The position numbers and the translations under genes were made by a program. The notes beneath the pieces are model-generated. The model worked only from the letters and a program-made list of their open reading frames with translations. It made no database searches and was not told where the DNA came from. A stretch of DNA of 64,000 nt from Conchocele bisecta (Eukaryota; Mollusca; Bivalvia; Lucinida; Thyasiridae), in contig CM055266.1 of the NCBI GenBank assembly GCA_029237695.1, positions 109,633,370 through 109,697,369 on the forward strand. The letters run 5' to 3'. This document shows positions 44,528 through 54,500 of this stretch, piece by piece (within the stretch, counting starts at the first letter, position 1; each line of letters starts with the position of its first letter).

Positions 44528-44871
44528 TATTATATGACTAAGTATTTCAGTCATTCTTATTGGCCGAAACACGACCACGTGATTATATACAAACTTAATG
44601 TAGACCTCTGAACGGTTTGTTTACACGAATAAGCACTCTCGGTCCGCGAGACCGGTCTGAGACGTGTTTATTCATGTAAACAAACCTATTGTTCACCCCT
44701 CCTTAGAGCGCATGCGTAAATCTAACACATTTTGAAAAAAATATTTTAAAATTTAAAAAACATCTTTTTTTTAAATAATTATTGCAAATTGTGTGAAACC
44801 AAAAAAAACAAACAAACTTTTATTCGGCCGGATATTTTGAAAAAGATATTGGCCAGAAATATTGTCAAACT

Positions 44872-46315
44872 AGATGGCCGCGGCCTGCATGTCGCGCCTT
44901 GTGGCGAGGCATGGACACTAAAACAAAAGATATAGTATAACGAAAAACTTAACCAAACAATTTAACAAAAAAACTTAAACCAAAAAACTTAACCAAAAAC
45001 TTCAAAGTAATTTGACCTTGACATTGGGCACAGGGGCCGCACGGGAGAGGGGTAGAATGAAAATATAGATGATGATAAACACCCATGTGAAGTTTCAAGG
45101 TAATGGGCAAAGCAGTTGCAGAGATATAGTATAACGAAAAAATTTAACCAAAAAACAAACTTAACCAAAAACTTAACCAAAAACTTTAACCAAAAAACTT
45201 AACCAAAAAACAAACTTAACCAAAAAACTTAACCAAAAACTTTAACCAAAGAAATTAACCAAAAACTTCAAAGTAATTTGACCTTGACATTGGGCACAGG
45301 GGCCGCACGGGAGGGGGGTAGAATGAAAATATACATGATGATAAACACCCATATGAAGTTTCAAGGTAATGGGCAAAGCAGTTGCAGAGATATAGTATAA
45401 CAAAATAACTTTAACCAAAAAACTTAACCAAAAACTTTAACCAAAAAACTTAACCAAAAACTTTAAAGTAATTTGACCTTGACATTGGGCACAGGGGCCG
45501 CACGGGAGGGGGGTAGAATGAAAATATACATGATGATAAACACCCATGTGAAGTTTCAAGGTAATGGGCAAAGCAGTTGCAGAGATATAGTATAACGAAA
45601 AACTTTAACCAAAAAACTTAACCAAAAAACTTAAACAAAAACTTTAACCAAAAAACTTAACCAAAAAACTTAACCAAAAACATTAACCAAAGAACTTAAC
45701 CAAAAACTTCAAAGTAATTTGACCTTGACATTGAGCACAGGGGCCGCACGGGAGGGGGTAGAATGAAAATATAGATGATGATAAACACCCATAATAAGTT
45801 TCAAGGTAATGGGCAAAGCAGTTGCAGAAATATAGTATAACGAAAAACTTTAACGTATGTACGTATGTACGTACGCCAAAGTGCCGACTATATCGCGCTT
45901 TCCGCAAGCGGGCGCGACAAAAACTTAACCAAAAACTTTAACCAAAAAACTTAACCAAAAACTTCAAAGTAATTTGACATTGGGCACAGGGGCCGCACAG
46001 GAGTGGGGTAGAATGAAAATACAGATCATGATAAACACCCATGTGAAGTTTCAAGGTAATGGGCAAAGCAGTTGCAGAAATTTAGTATAACGAAAAACTT
46101 TAACCAAAAAACTTAACCAAAAAACTTAACCAAAAACTTTAACCAAAAAACTTAACCAAAAAACTTAACCGAAAACTTTAAGCAAAGAACTCAACCAAAA
46201 ACTTTAACCAAAAAACTTAACCAAACAACTTAACCAAAAACTTTAACCGGACATACGTACATACGCCAAAGTGCCGACTATATCGCGCTTTCCGCAAGCG
46301 GGCGCGACAAAAAGT
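44872..46315. mobile_element. Pearl-like composite with five cores and two 3' ends
   Basis: Left end GATGGCCGCGGCCTGCATGT, shared with 2.18 kb. Five core units (near 45013, 45282, 45475, 45719, 45975) carry 'tttgaccttgacattgggca' and 'aatgggcaaagcagttgcag'. Between cores lies a nested 16-17-bp repeat, TTAACCAAAAACTTTAACCA. The 3' end 'cgcgctttccgcaagcgggc' occurs twice, at about 45893-45920 and 46284-46311, each after an ACGTACGTACG run or a decayed version of it. Confidence 0.75.
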
Positions 46316-46329
46316 GTCATATAATAAAA

Positions 46330-46470
46330 CAATTATTGTCTTTTGAGTCGGTGTACATGGGATTTATGGACCTTCGAAAAGTGATGTTCACCTCCGCCTT
46401 CGGCGTCGGTGAACATCACTTTTCAAAGGTCCGTAAATCTCATGTACACCGACTCAAAAGACAATAATTG
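46330..46470. mobile_element. Near-perfect palindrome
   Basis: CAATTATTGTCTTTTGAGTC at the left, complement ending AAGACAATAATTG at the right. The centre is CCTCCGCCTTCGGCGTCGG. Arms of about 65 bp with very few mismatches. It sits between the pearl-like composite and the second CAT array. Confidence 0.85.
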
Positions 46471-46474
46471 TATA

Positions 46475-47200
46475 TTGTCATCATCATCAACTATCATCGT
46501 CATCATCAACTATATCATCGTCATCATCATCATCAATCAAATCAATTGTCATCATCAAACTAGTCAGTTGTCATCATCATCAAACTCAACATCGGTCCAT
46601 CATTTCTTCTTATTTCATCGTCATCATCATCTAACTACTATCATCCGTCAACATCATTGCAACTATCATTGTCATCATCATTCGTCAAACTATCATCAGT
46701 CATCATTCAACTATTCATTGTTCTATCATCCAAACCATCTATCATCGCTCATCATTCAAATCTATCATCGTACATCATCATTCAAAAAACATATATTCAT
46801 CGGTCATCATCATCAACTATCCATTGTCAGTCATCATTCAAACTATCTATCGTTCATCATCAACTATCAATTGGTCATCATTCAAACTATCATCGTTCAT
46901 CATTTAAACTTTATCATCGTCATCATCATCAACTTTATTTCATCGTCATCATCTATTTTTCCATTAACTATCATCACCCATCATAAACTACATATATCAT
47001 CGTCATCATTCATTCATCATCATCATCATCATCAACTATCATCGGGTCATCATCAACATATTATCATCGTCATCATTTCAACTATCATCGTCATCATCAT
47101 CAACTATCATCGTTCTATTCATCAACTATTATCAATCGTCATCATCAATCCATCAACTATTCAATCGTTCCATCAATCATTCAAAACTTTCACTATCATG
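46475..47200. repeat. Second CAT-rich minisatellite, irregular
   Basis: Same words as 43.5-44.5 kb (catcatcatcaactatcatc) but with many single extra bases, so the frames are scrambled. The 266- and 109-codon frames here are by-products. Confidence 0.87.
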
Positions 47201-48336
47201 ATTGATTAATAAACAATTAATAATTGATGATCATCATCATAAACTGCCATCATTCACAAATTCGTGTTGATAAGGATGATGAGTCATGATGATCCCTATT
47301 ATCATAACAAATTGTTGTCAAAATTTACAGTCATAACATGATGATTAATAAACAACAATTCTGCCCTCGGCTAGCATTTGACGCGGCCTTGCCGAGGCAT
47401 TTTGACCCGAACATGGTTTGATGTTTAAAAACTTTATGTCACGGGTTTCCACAACCATGTGGAAGGTGGAAAAAGGTTCAAGGTCCCTGTTAATGGCGGC
47501 ATAAGTATGTTCCAAATGCTCCCACATGTTTATTCAAGTAATATTAAAGGTTACATTGATGATTGAAAGGAAACTGGTACAAACTTTTTGGACGTAAAAA
47601 GGCTTGGCTAAATTGTTTATGCAATATCAATTGTGAAGGTCCAAAATGATCAAGGGTCATGATTAATGGGCTGGCATGAGTTGGTTGCGGTTGAGAGGGT
47701 GTTCCAAATGCTTTAATACATCCCTAATAAAAGTGTTCCAAATAAATTTTGAAGCTGTCCATCCAAATAATAATTATCAAGTACACATAGCTCCGAGTAA
47801 GCTTTGGTGTCTAAAGGAGTTATAAGGCGTAATTTCATTTTTTTATTAATGAACTTTATTGATAATTATTTCATTATTAAATAAGGGAACAAACAATAAA
47901 AACCAAAGTTATTAAACATTCCCCACACTTATTTGAGGTGTAGTATTATTATTTCACTTGATTCAATACTGTAATACAGGTTTGGAACATTTTCTATTCT
48001 CTAGGCATCAGGCCACAACAAAGAGCTTATCCTCTGCGTTGGGAGGCTCTATGCGGTTTGTAAACAAAAACCAGCATAAATTAACACGGTACAGGTAATA
48101 TGCAGCGACGTTTTTCTTCTCTGAATGGTAGGAAGAATAGTTGAAAACGGGTCTCAGACGTTTGGCAGTCACGCAATCTTTCTTCTTCTACCTGGTCACT
48201 CCGTTAAACGCCAAAATAACAAGTTGCTTAAATTCGCTAATACCCTATGTTAGTTGGAACGTTGTTGGACTCAGACTACGCAATATTCTTCACGCTATAT
48301 GGAAATGTAGGAAGATACATTTTGAAAAACCAAGTT
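47201..48336. other. No gene recognised; possibly insertion-rich consensus
   Basis: About 1.1 kb with no supported gene. Homopolymers are frequent, which fits the quality concern described for 46.5-50.2 kb. Confidence 0.45.
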
Positions 48337-48679
48337 AAGCCGATTTCATTCAAAATTGCAAAGTTGTTACTTTATCTAGCAAAGTATACTTTGGGGAGGA
48401 GTGTTCATTTAGTTTTTCCCAAAATGCATTTATGATCATATAGATAACTAACGGACTGCATATATTTATGATGATTAAAAAGTATGCAAGAATTAATTTT
48501 AATACTGAATTTATTACATTTTGATCACAGCAAAAAAATGGCTTGTTGTGATTAATGTAATAAATTCTGAATAATAAAAATTAATTAAATTTATTGATCT
48601 TTTAAATTTGAAAATTTTACCTCAAAGTATACTTTGCTAGGATAAGTATATTTTGGCAATGTTAGGTGAAATAGGCTAC
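48337..48679. mobile_element. MITE family 1 (copy c), insertion-rich
   Basis: Recognisable end to end ('aagccgatttcattcaaaat' to 'gttaggtgaaataggctac') but about 35-40 bp longer than the other copies, because of many scattered 1-3-base insertions. Confidence 0.8.
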
Positions 48680-48959
48680 TGGTCATGGACGGAGCAATAC
48701 ACATTCCAATAATGGCCCGACTCATTTTTTATTTTGGCAGTCAGGAAAGTTGTGTTCTTCATTTCCTAGTGAAAAGAACAATCGATCATCACATTTTGCT
48801 GCTCCCACGATTTGGCTGAATGTCAGAGGTTAGAACGCTTTATGTAAGAGCGACCACAACCACCATCACCTTGGTCACGCGCATAGGAGCGGGAATGCTC
48901 AAAAAGCTGTAAACAAATTCATTTCAGACACTAATTGTTAGTTAGTTTTTCAAACTGCT

Positions 48960-49150
48960 TTACATTTAGGCCACACTCGTTTGTTTGTTTTATGTTTATT
49001 GGTGTTTAACGGGCCCTATCAAATACAGCTAAGGTAAATGTAAGGGCTGGGAGCAAACGGCCTTCCATCGCATTTTAAGCTGATGGCATTGTAGGGGTTT
49101 GGGGGAAAATCCCAAAAATCAGAACGGAATTTATTCACATCGAGGGAAAA
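48960..49150. repeat. Dispersed repeat, same family as 40063 and 55107
   Basis: 'tattggtgtttaacgggccc' then 'acagctaaggtaaatgtaag' and 'ctgatggcattgtaggggtt'. Extra bases relative to the other copies. Confidence 0.6.
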
Positions 49151-49249
49151 AATTATATTCATCCCTGAAAATTAATTTGAAAAGGTGCTTATTGGCCCAT
49201 CCAAATCAACCAAAAAAGAGTTATCATTTAGGGGCCAATGCAATTTAAT

Positions 49250-49432
49250 GTTGTTGTTCCACGTTTTGCTTGCCGATGGAACTTTTGGCTATTAAAACAC
49301 ATTAAATCTAAAAAATAGGTTAAAAAGTAAGGTACTTTTTTATCAATAACCAAAAACAAAGTCACCCTTAAATTGTTGTGTTGTTTAATTAGCCAAAAAG
49401 TTTGTCGGCAGCAAAACGTGGAACAGACAGTA
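49250..49432. mobile_element. MITE with inverted GTTCCACGTTTTGCTGCCGA ends
   Basis: Left end 'gttgttccacgttttgcttg', right end 'cggcagcaaaacgtggaaca'. A related single end is at 4178-4260 ('gttccacgttttgctgccga' then 'ggctattaaacacattaaat'). Confidence 0.65.
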
Positions 49433-49435
49433 GAT

Positions 49436-49950
49436 GAAGAATCCTTGAAATTAGAATAACATGACCTGGTTCCAGGTCCATACCACACCAGTCACTTGGC
49501 CCCTTTCCCTAAAATAGGATTATGAATAATCGTAATACTCACATAAGGGGTATAACCAGATTCAACTGTCAAATACAAAATGCCAAAGACGTATGTGAGG
49601 GCCAAACCAGGGGGCCGTTTCACTAAACTTCCTACGACTAAAATGTTCGCAAGTGCAGAATTATGATAGTCTGTAAATTTCACATTAACAATGTTTTCTT
49701 GTAAATAATTGTTGAATTTACATTTATTGAGCATAGGCTGCATATGCAGCCTATGCTCAATAAATGTAAATCCATCAATTGAAATTTGCAGACGATTCTA
49801 AAGTTGCATTTACGAACATTTTAGTCGTAAGAAGTTTAGTGAAACGGGACCCAGGTCTCCAGTCGGAATTCCGGTAAGGATGAACCCCGATCGTTAAATT
49901 ACCCATCGTATGCTCCCACTTCGGCCACAAGTACTATATGAAGTGTCACT
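49436..49950. repeat. Dispersed repeat interrupted by a MITE
   Basis: Matches 55235-55490: 'gacctggttccaggtccata', 'ttggccccttt', 'tgccaaagacgtatgtgagg', then (after the insertion) 'ttccggtaaggatgaacccc' and 'ttaaattacccatcg'. The break between the two halves is filled exactly by MITE family 2. Confidence 0.7.
49611..49850. mobile_element. Palindromic MITE family 2, nested
   Basis: GGGGCCGTTTCACTAAACTT to the complement ending AAGTTTAGTGAAACGGGAC. Centre GCATAGGCTGCATATGCAGC. Flanking CCAGG on both sides is the likely target duplication. Confidence 0.85.
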
Positions 49951-50087
49951 TCGACAAACAATCCAATGGAACAATATCATGCAACAAGTGCAGATGTGTA
50001 GGCTATAACTTTTGACTATCAACAGCTAATTGTCATATTTAAGGCAGGCCAACAAGTTCAATCTCCTGTATTCAACCTGCTGCATTC

Positions 50088-50117
50088 GGGGGGGGGGGGG
50101 GGGGGGGGGGGGGGGGT

Positions 50118-50151
<34 letters not shown>

Positions 50152-50186
50152 GGGGGGGGGGGGGGGGGGGGCGGGGGGGGGGGGGG
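50088..50186. repeat. Poly-G tract of about 99 bp
   Basis: Almost pure G with isolated T and C. Occurs where another copy of the 'ctgctgcattggggg' repeat has a short G run, so it is an expansion of that position or an assembly error. Confidence 0.85.
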
Positions 50187-50681
50187 CTTAACAATAATAA
50201 TTTCCCACCTTTTACAGGCTAAAGGGTTCATATGTTATCAATTACGAGAAGATTTTATATTTAGGCATCTCTGACCTTCACATTTGACTACTCAGTACTG
50301 ATCTTAAATGTAGTAGCTTTCTTTGAGTGACCTCGGCCATTATACCACAGATGTAATGTAATGTACCACAGATGTAATCCATAGTAATTCTCAGCATGTA
50401 AGTTATAACACACGGCAGGTAAAACAAACTCGGTATTCACTATGGTTGTATGTACTCTGTACTTTTATTACGGTGAACCAATTGTGTCACGCCAGTTGAA
50501 CTCTCACCATAGCTCAAGTGATGTTACATAAGCATGTTAAGCATTTATTTGAAAATAACAGCAGAAAATAGATGGATTGCCAATCAGAATGCAGGACAAA
50601 CGTCTGCCAGTCCTAACAATAAAAACTGAACTTGTGTGGTAATGATTTGTAACAGACAGTACATATGTATGATTGTTCTCT
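50187..50681. other. No gene recognised
   Basis: About 500 bp without an assignable feature. Confidence 0.45.
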
Positions 50682-50985
50682 GTAGCCTATTTCATCAACA
50701 TTGCAAAGTATACTTTAGTAGCAAAGTATACTTTGAGGGAGAAATTTTCAATTTTTTGAAAAATTTATTAATTTTTATTATACTGAATTTATTACATTAT
50801 CACAGCCATTTAATGGCTGTGATAATGTAATAAATTCAGTATAATAATTCTGCATACTTTTAATCATGAAATATATGCATTTGTTAGTTCTATATGAAAT
50901 AATGCATTTCAAGAAAAATAAATGATTACTCCCTCAAAGTATACTTTGCTAGTAAAGTATACTTTGCAATGTTGATGAAATAGGC
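50682..50985. mobile_element. Palindromic MITE family 1 (copy d)
   Basis: TGTAGCCTATTTCATCAACA at the left; complement ending GTTGATGAAATAGG at the right. The central hairpin is intact around 'cacagccatttaatggctgt'. About 304 bp. Confidence 0.88.
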
Positions 50986-51243
50986 CCCTGGACTAAAGGC
51001 AGCACAGAAAATAGATAACCATTAAACACGATTGCTTGCATGTAACATAAATAATACGCAAACAGTGGAAGAACGACTGAATTTATCACTTGAGGAAAGA
51101 AATGTAACTTTAATAGTTTTAATGTGCATGTTAAAGAATTGCTGGATTATGTTACAAAAGTGTAGCTAACAATGCGAAATATCTTATTTGTCAGAGCTTC
51201 AGCGTTTGCATAGAGCAAGCACACAGATTGCACAACACAGACT

Positions 51244-51323
51244 GTTGAAGGGATCAGTGGTAGAAGGGGGCTAACTCCCTCATCCCTCATGGAGTTAGCC
51301 CCCTTCTTCAACGGACCCCTTCA
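51244..51323. repeat. Strong hairpin downstream of the HSPA14 stop
   Basis: AGAAGGGGGCTAACTCC pairs without mismatch with GGAGTTAGCCCCCTTCT (51262-51307). An outer pair TTGAAGGG and CCCTTCAA extends the stem. It lies 175-255 nt past the stop codon on the gene's strand, so it could be in the 3' UTR or just beyond. Confidence 0.75.
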
Positions 51324-51497
51324 ATTCTCAGGAATTGGTCAACTGTTCCAATAGATGTAAATTTTATGAGAAATCACACTTTATGGAGTAGACAGTTGTG
51401 TTTTCTATGTGTGCATCAGTATTCGGCAGACTCCGACGTTCAGGAATTGGTCAACTGTTCCAGTAGAAAAATCACAGCACTAGCGTCCAAACCGGGG

Positions 51498-51573
51498 TCA
51501 ACTTCCGTCTACGCTGACCGATTCTGTTTGGTTTGACGTAGGTTCCACGCAGGTAATGTGTATCGAACCATCT
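51498..51573 (-). CDS. HSPA14: HSPA14 exon F (last coding exon)
   Basis: Acceptor 'ttttctattctccag', then a single base completing an Arg codon, DGSIHITC..., and ...SVSVDGS before TGA at 51500-51498. 76 nt. Matches the C-terminal beta strand and tail of HSPA14. Confidence 0.88.
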
Positions 51574-54500
51574 CTGGAGAATAGAAAAAAGTGAATGTGA
51601 ATGTGTTTTATGTCCCAGCAATAGCTACTATTATTTAGGGATGGGACCTCGTTTGCAAGTCTTAACCGAAAGACCAGTGGGATAAGCATACTATGAAAGT
51701 ATTTTTTTACACCTAAGGCAAAGTTTGAATGCACCACCTACGCATGCAAGCCAGGATTTTGACAGCCATCCTCGACATGAATGTATGTGAAGATAAGACA
51801 AAGCCAAAGTCTGCCAAGCATAGACTCAGGGTTCACACCGAGTCTAGAGAAATGAATAGCGACAACGTTAAATATTTTATTGCCCTGCTGCCCTGCCGCC
51901 CTGCCGCTGAGTGTCTCACCAACGAAGGTCAACGACACCGGAATGATGCTGGGTTAATAGCCATCAATGTGAGGAAGCTATTCATGAAGTTTTGAAAGAA
52001 TTTGACTAAGTCTAATGGATCATGAGATGTTCAACATGTCGACGTCAAAGAGTACTGACACCTAAGACTACGAACCCGGAACGAGGCAAAATTCCAAGTC
52101 CAAAAGGGGAGATAATCCATGACCCATGGGTCGAATCAAAAATCAAAATAAACTCTGCGCATCTGCTCATCATATGGAAGCTACATACAAACGTTCAGGT
52201 ATGTAACTATTACGGTTTAAAAGTTTTACAAGTTACAAGGCAAAATTGCCAAATTCTAAGTTGAAAAGGAGGAGATAATCCATAACCCGGTGGTCGAATC
52301 CAAAATCAATATAAACTTTGAGCATCTACTAATCATAAGGAAGCTACATACCAGGTCTGTAGCTAGTACGGTTTAAAAAACTCACGACTTACAATGTTGG
52401 TGATGGCCGGACGGACGGGATGGACGGTCAACGGTAACACTAAATGCCCCCTCCACTATATTATGGTGGGGAATAACAACAGCAGATGACAAGTTAAGTT
52501 TCCCACCTTCATGGGTTAAATTGAGGCATATGAAACTTTACATATAAAATTTATCATTTAAATGTAAACGCTCAGCAGGTTTTGTAATCGCGGCCGGTGC
52601 CCGAGAAGCCACACTTACCTCCTGAGATGGAATGTTGATGTTATCTTAGCACCTGCTGGCAAATCTCGCATCACAACCTGCAATACAGACACTCATAGTT
52701 GTGACCGTTGTTATTTCGGCAATGAACGGTATTGATGGATTTACATTTATTGAGCATAGGCTGCATATGCAGCCTATGCTCAATAAATGTAAATCCAAGC
52801 CGATTTCAACAAATTGCAAAGTATACATGTCTAGCTAGTAAGTGTACTATGATGGGAGTAATTATTTATTTTTATTGAAATGCATTATTTCATATAGAAC
52901 AAACTGCTGTTTATATTTGATGATTGAAATCATGCAGCTTTCTTAGTCTTTATTTATTACATTACCACGAGCGTTGTTCTGATTGGAAAATATTTTAGTT
53001 CATTAAATAAAATTATTTAATGATTTTAAGCATAAATTGAAAATTTCTCTCCACGAGTATACTTATTTAGGTAGATAAGTATACTTAGCTAATTTGGTGA
53101 AATCGGCTACATGTCTGTAAATAACATGTATGCTAAATAACATGAAAATGTGTTCATAGAACACGGATGGCCCACCTACATACAGCTTTGTTAGTAAACA
53201 AAAACTTTGACCAAGGGAAATAACTATGTAAATATTGCAATTGTAGGTCATATTCACACAAAGGTCATTTTATTCACAGTGGGTTGTGGTGCACATCACT
53301 TAACTGGTTCATGATAGTGTGCAAGTATGGTGGCTGGAGGCCTAACACCATTGAAGATACAAGCTCATAAAAAACTTTAACCTTGTGACGGATGCGATGG
53401 ACAGATGGACATGTGTTTATGATTGTAATGTAAACAAACATCGTGGAAAATGTTATCTGTTCAAACTGTACATTTCACGGATATGTTATGGAGTGCTCAA
53501 ATTCAGTGCAACTGAGTGATATGATGAGAAAATGAGAAAAATTGCAGAAAGTTGAATATCTGGGGACCGTTTTATAAACTTTGTACAACCAAAATGTTTG
53601 CAAGTGCAAATTTAGGATATGTCTGGAAATTTCAATTGATGGATGTACATTTATTAAACATAGGCTGATGTTCAATAAATATCAATCCAATAATTGTTTA
53701 CAAAAAAACATTGTTAATGTGAAATTTACATAATTTTGCACTTACAAACATTTTAGTCGTACAAAGTTTAGTGAAACGGCCCCCTGGTCGGTCTCATTTA
53801 CAGAGAATCAACGCCCCCTCTAAAGCGAAATACAGGATCAGCCCCTGACTACACACCATACCTACCTTGGCTATCGTGGTAGACGCCGGCTCCGCCTGGC
53901 AGTCGTCTAGTTCACAGACCTCGAGGAGGAACGACGTCTGTTCCTCGGCTAGCACAAAGTCGAGGTGTTTACGCGAGTGTAGGGGCGATAACTTGGGGAA
54001 CACTGGCGTAAATATCGTCCCGTTGTCACCAGCATTCTGAACATGAAAGTGAATTGGTTTAACATCCCAGCAACATCTAAGGTCATTTAGGGACGGGGCC
54101 TCGGTTTGAAGTCTCATCTAAAAGACTAGTTGAATGGAAATATTACTATGAAAGTATGTTTGATGCCCAAGGCGAGGTTTGCACACACAACCTCCAGATT
54201 GGAAGTCAGGTGGTCTAACCCCTAGGCCACAACCCATCCCTTCTCAACAGGAAGGACATTTTTATTTAAACAGGAGCAAGTGACAAGAAAGTTGATTTGT
54301 GGCTGTGACTGGAGTAATGAGATTTATGGGGTTTGGAACCAGTGTAGATCCAGATCAGCAGTCTGATCAAGATCTACAATGTTCGCCATTCCATCAGTAA
54401 AACACCCGTCATGCTTCTGACAATATAGATCTTTAGCAGGCCACATGAGTGTACTATTTTATCAGGAGCTACACTGGTCACAAATCTCATAAGCCCCATT

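Noticed and set aside
46409..47209. 266-codon frame
   Set aside because: Again a readout of the CAT-rich array, in a segment with suspected base insertions.
54041..54240. tRNA gene on the minus strand near 54.2 kb
   Set aside because: A-box is present, but the cloverleaf is not closed and the B-box is decayed; it is the head of a SINE.
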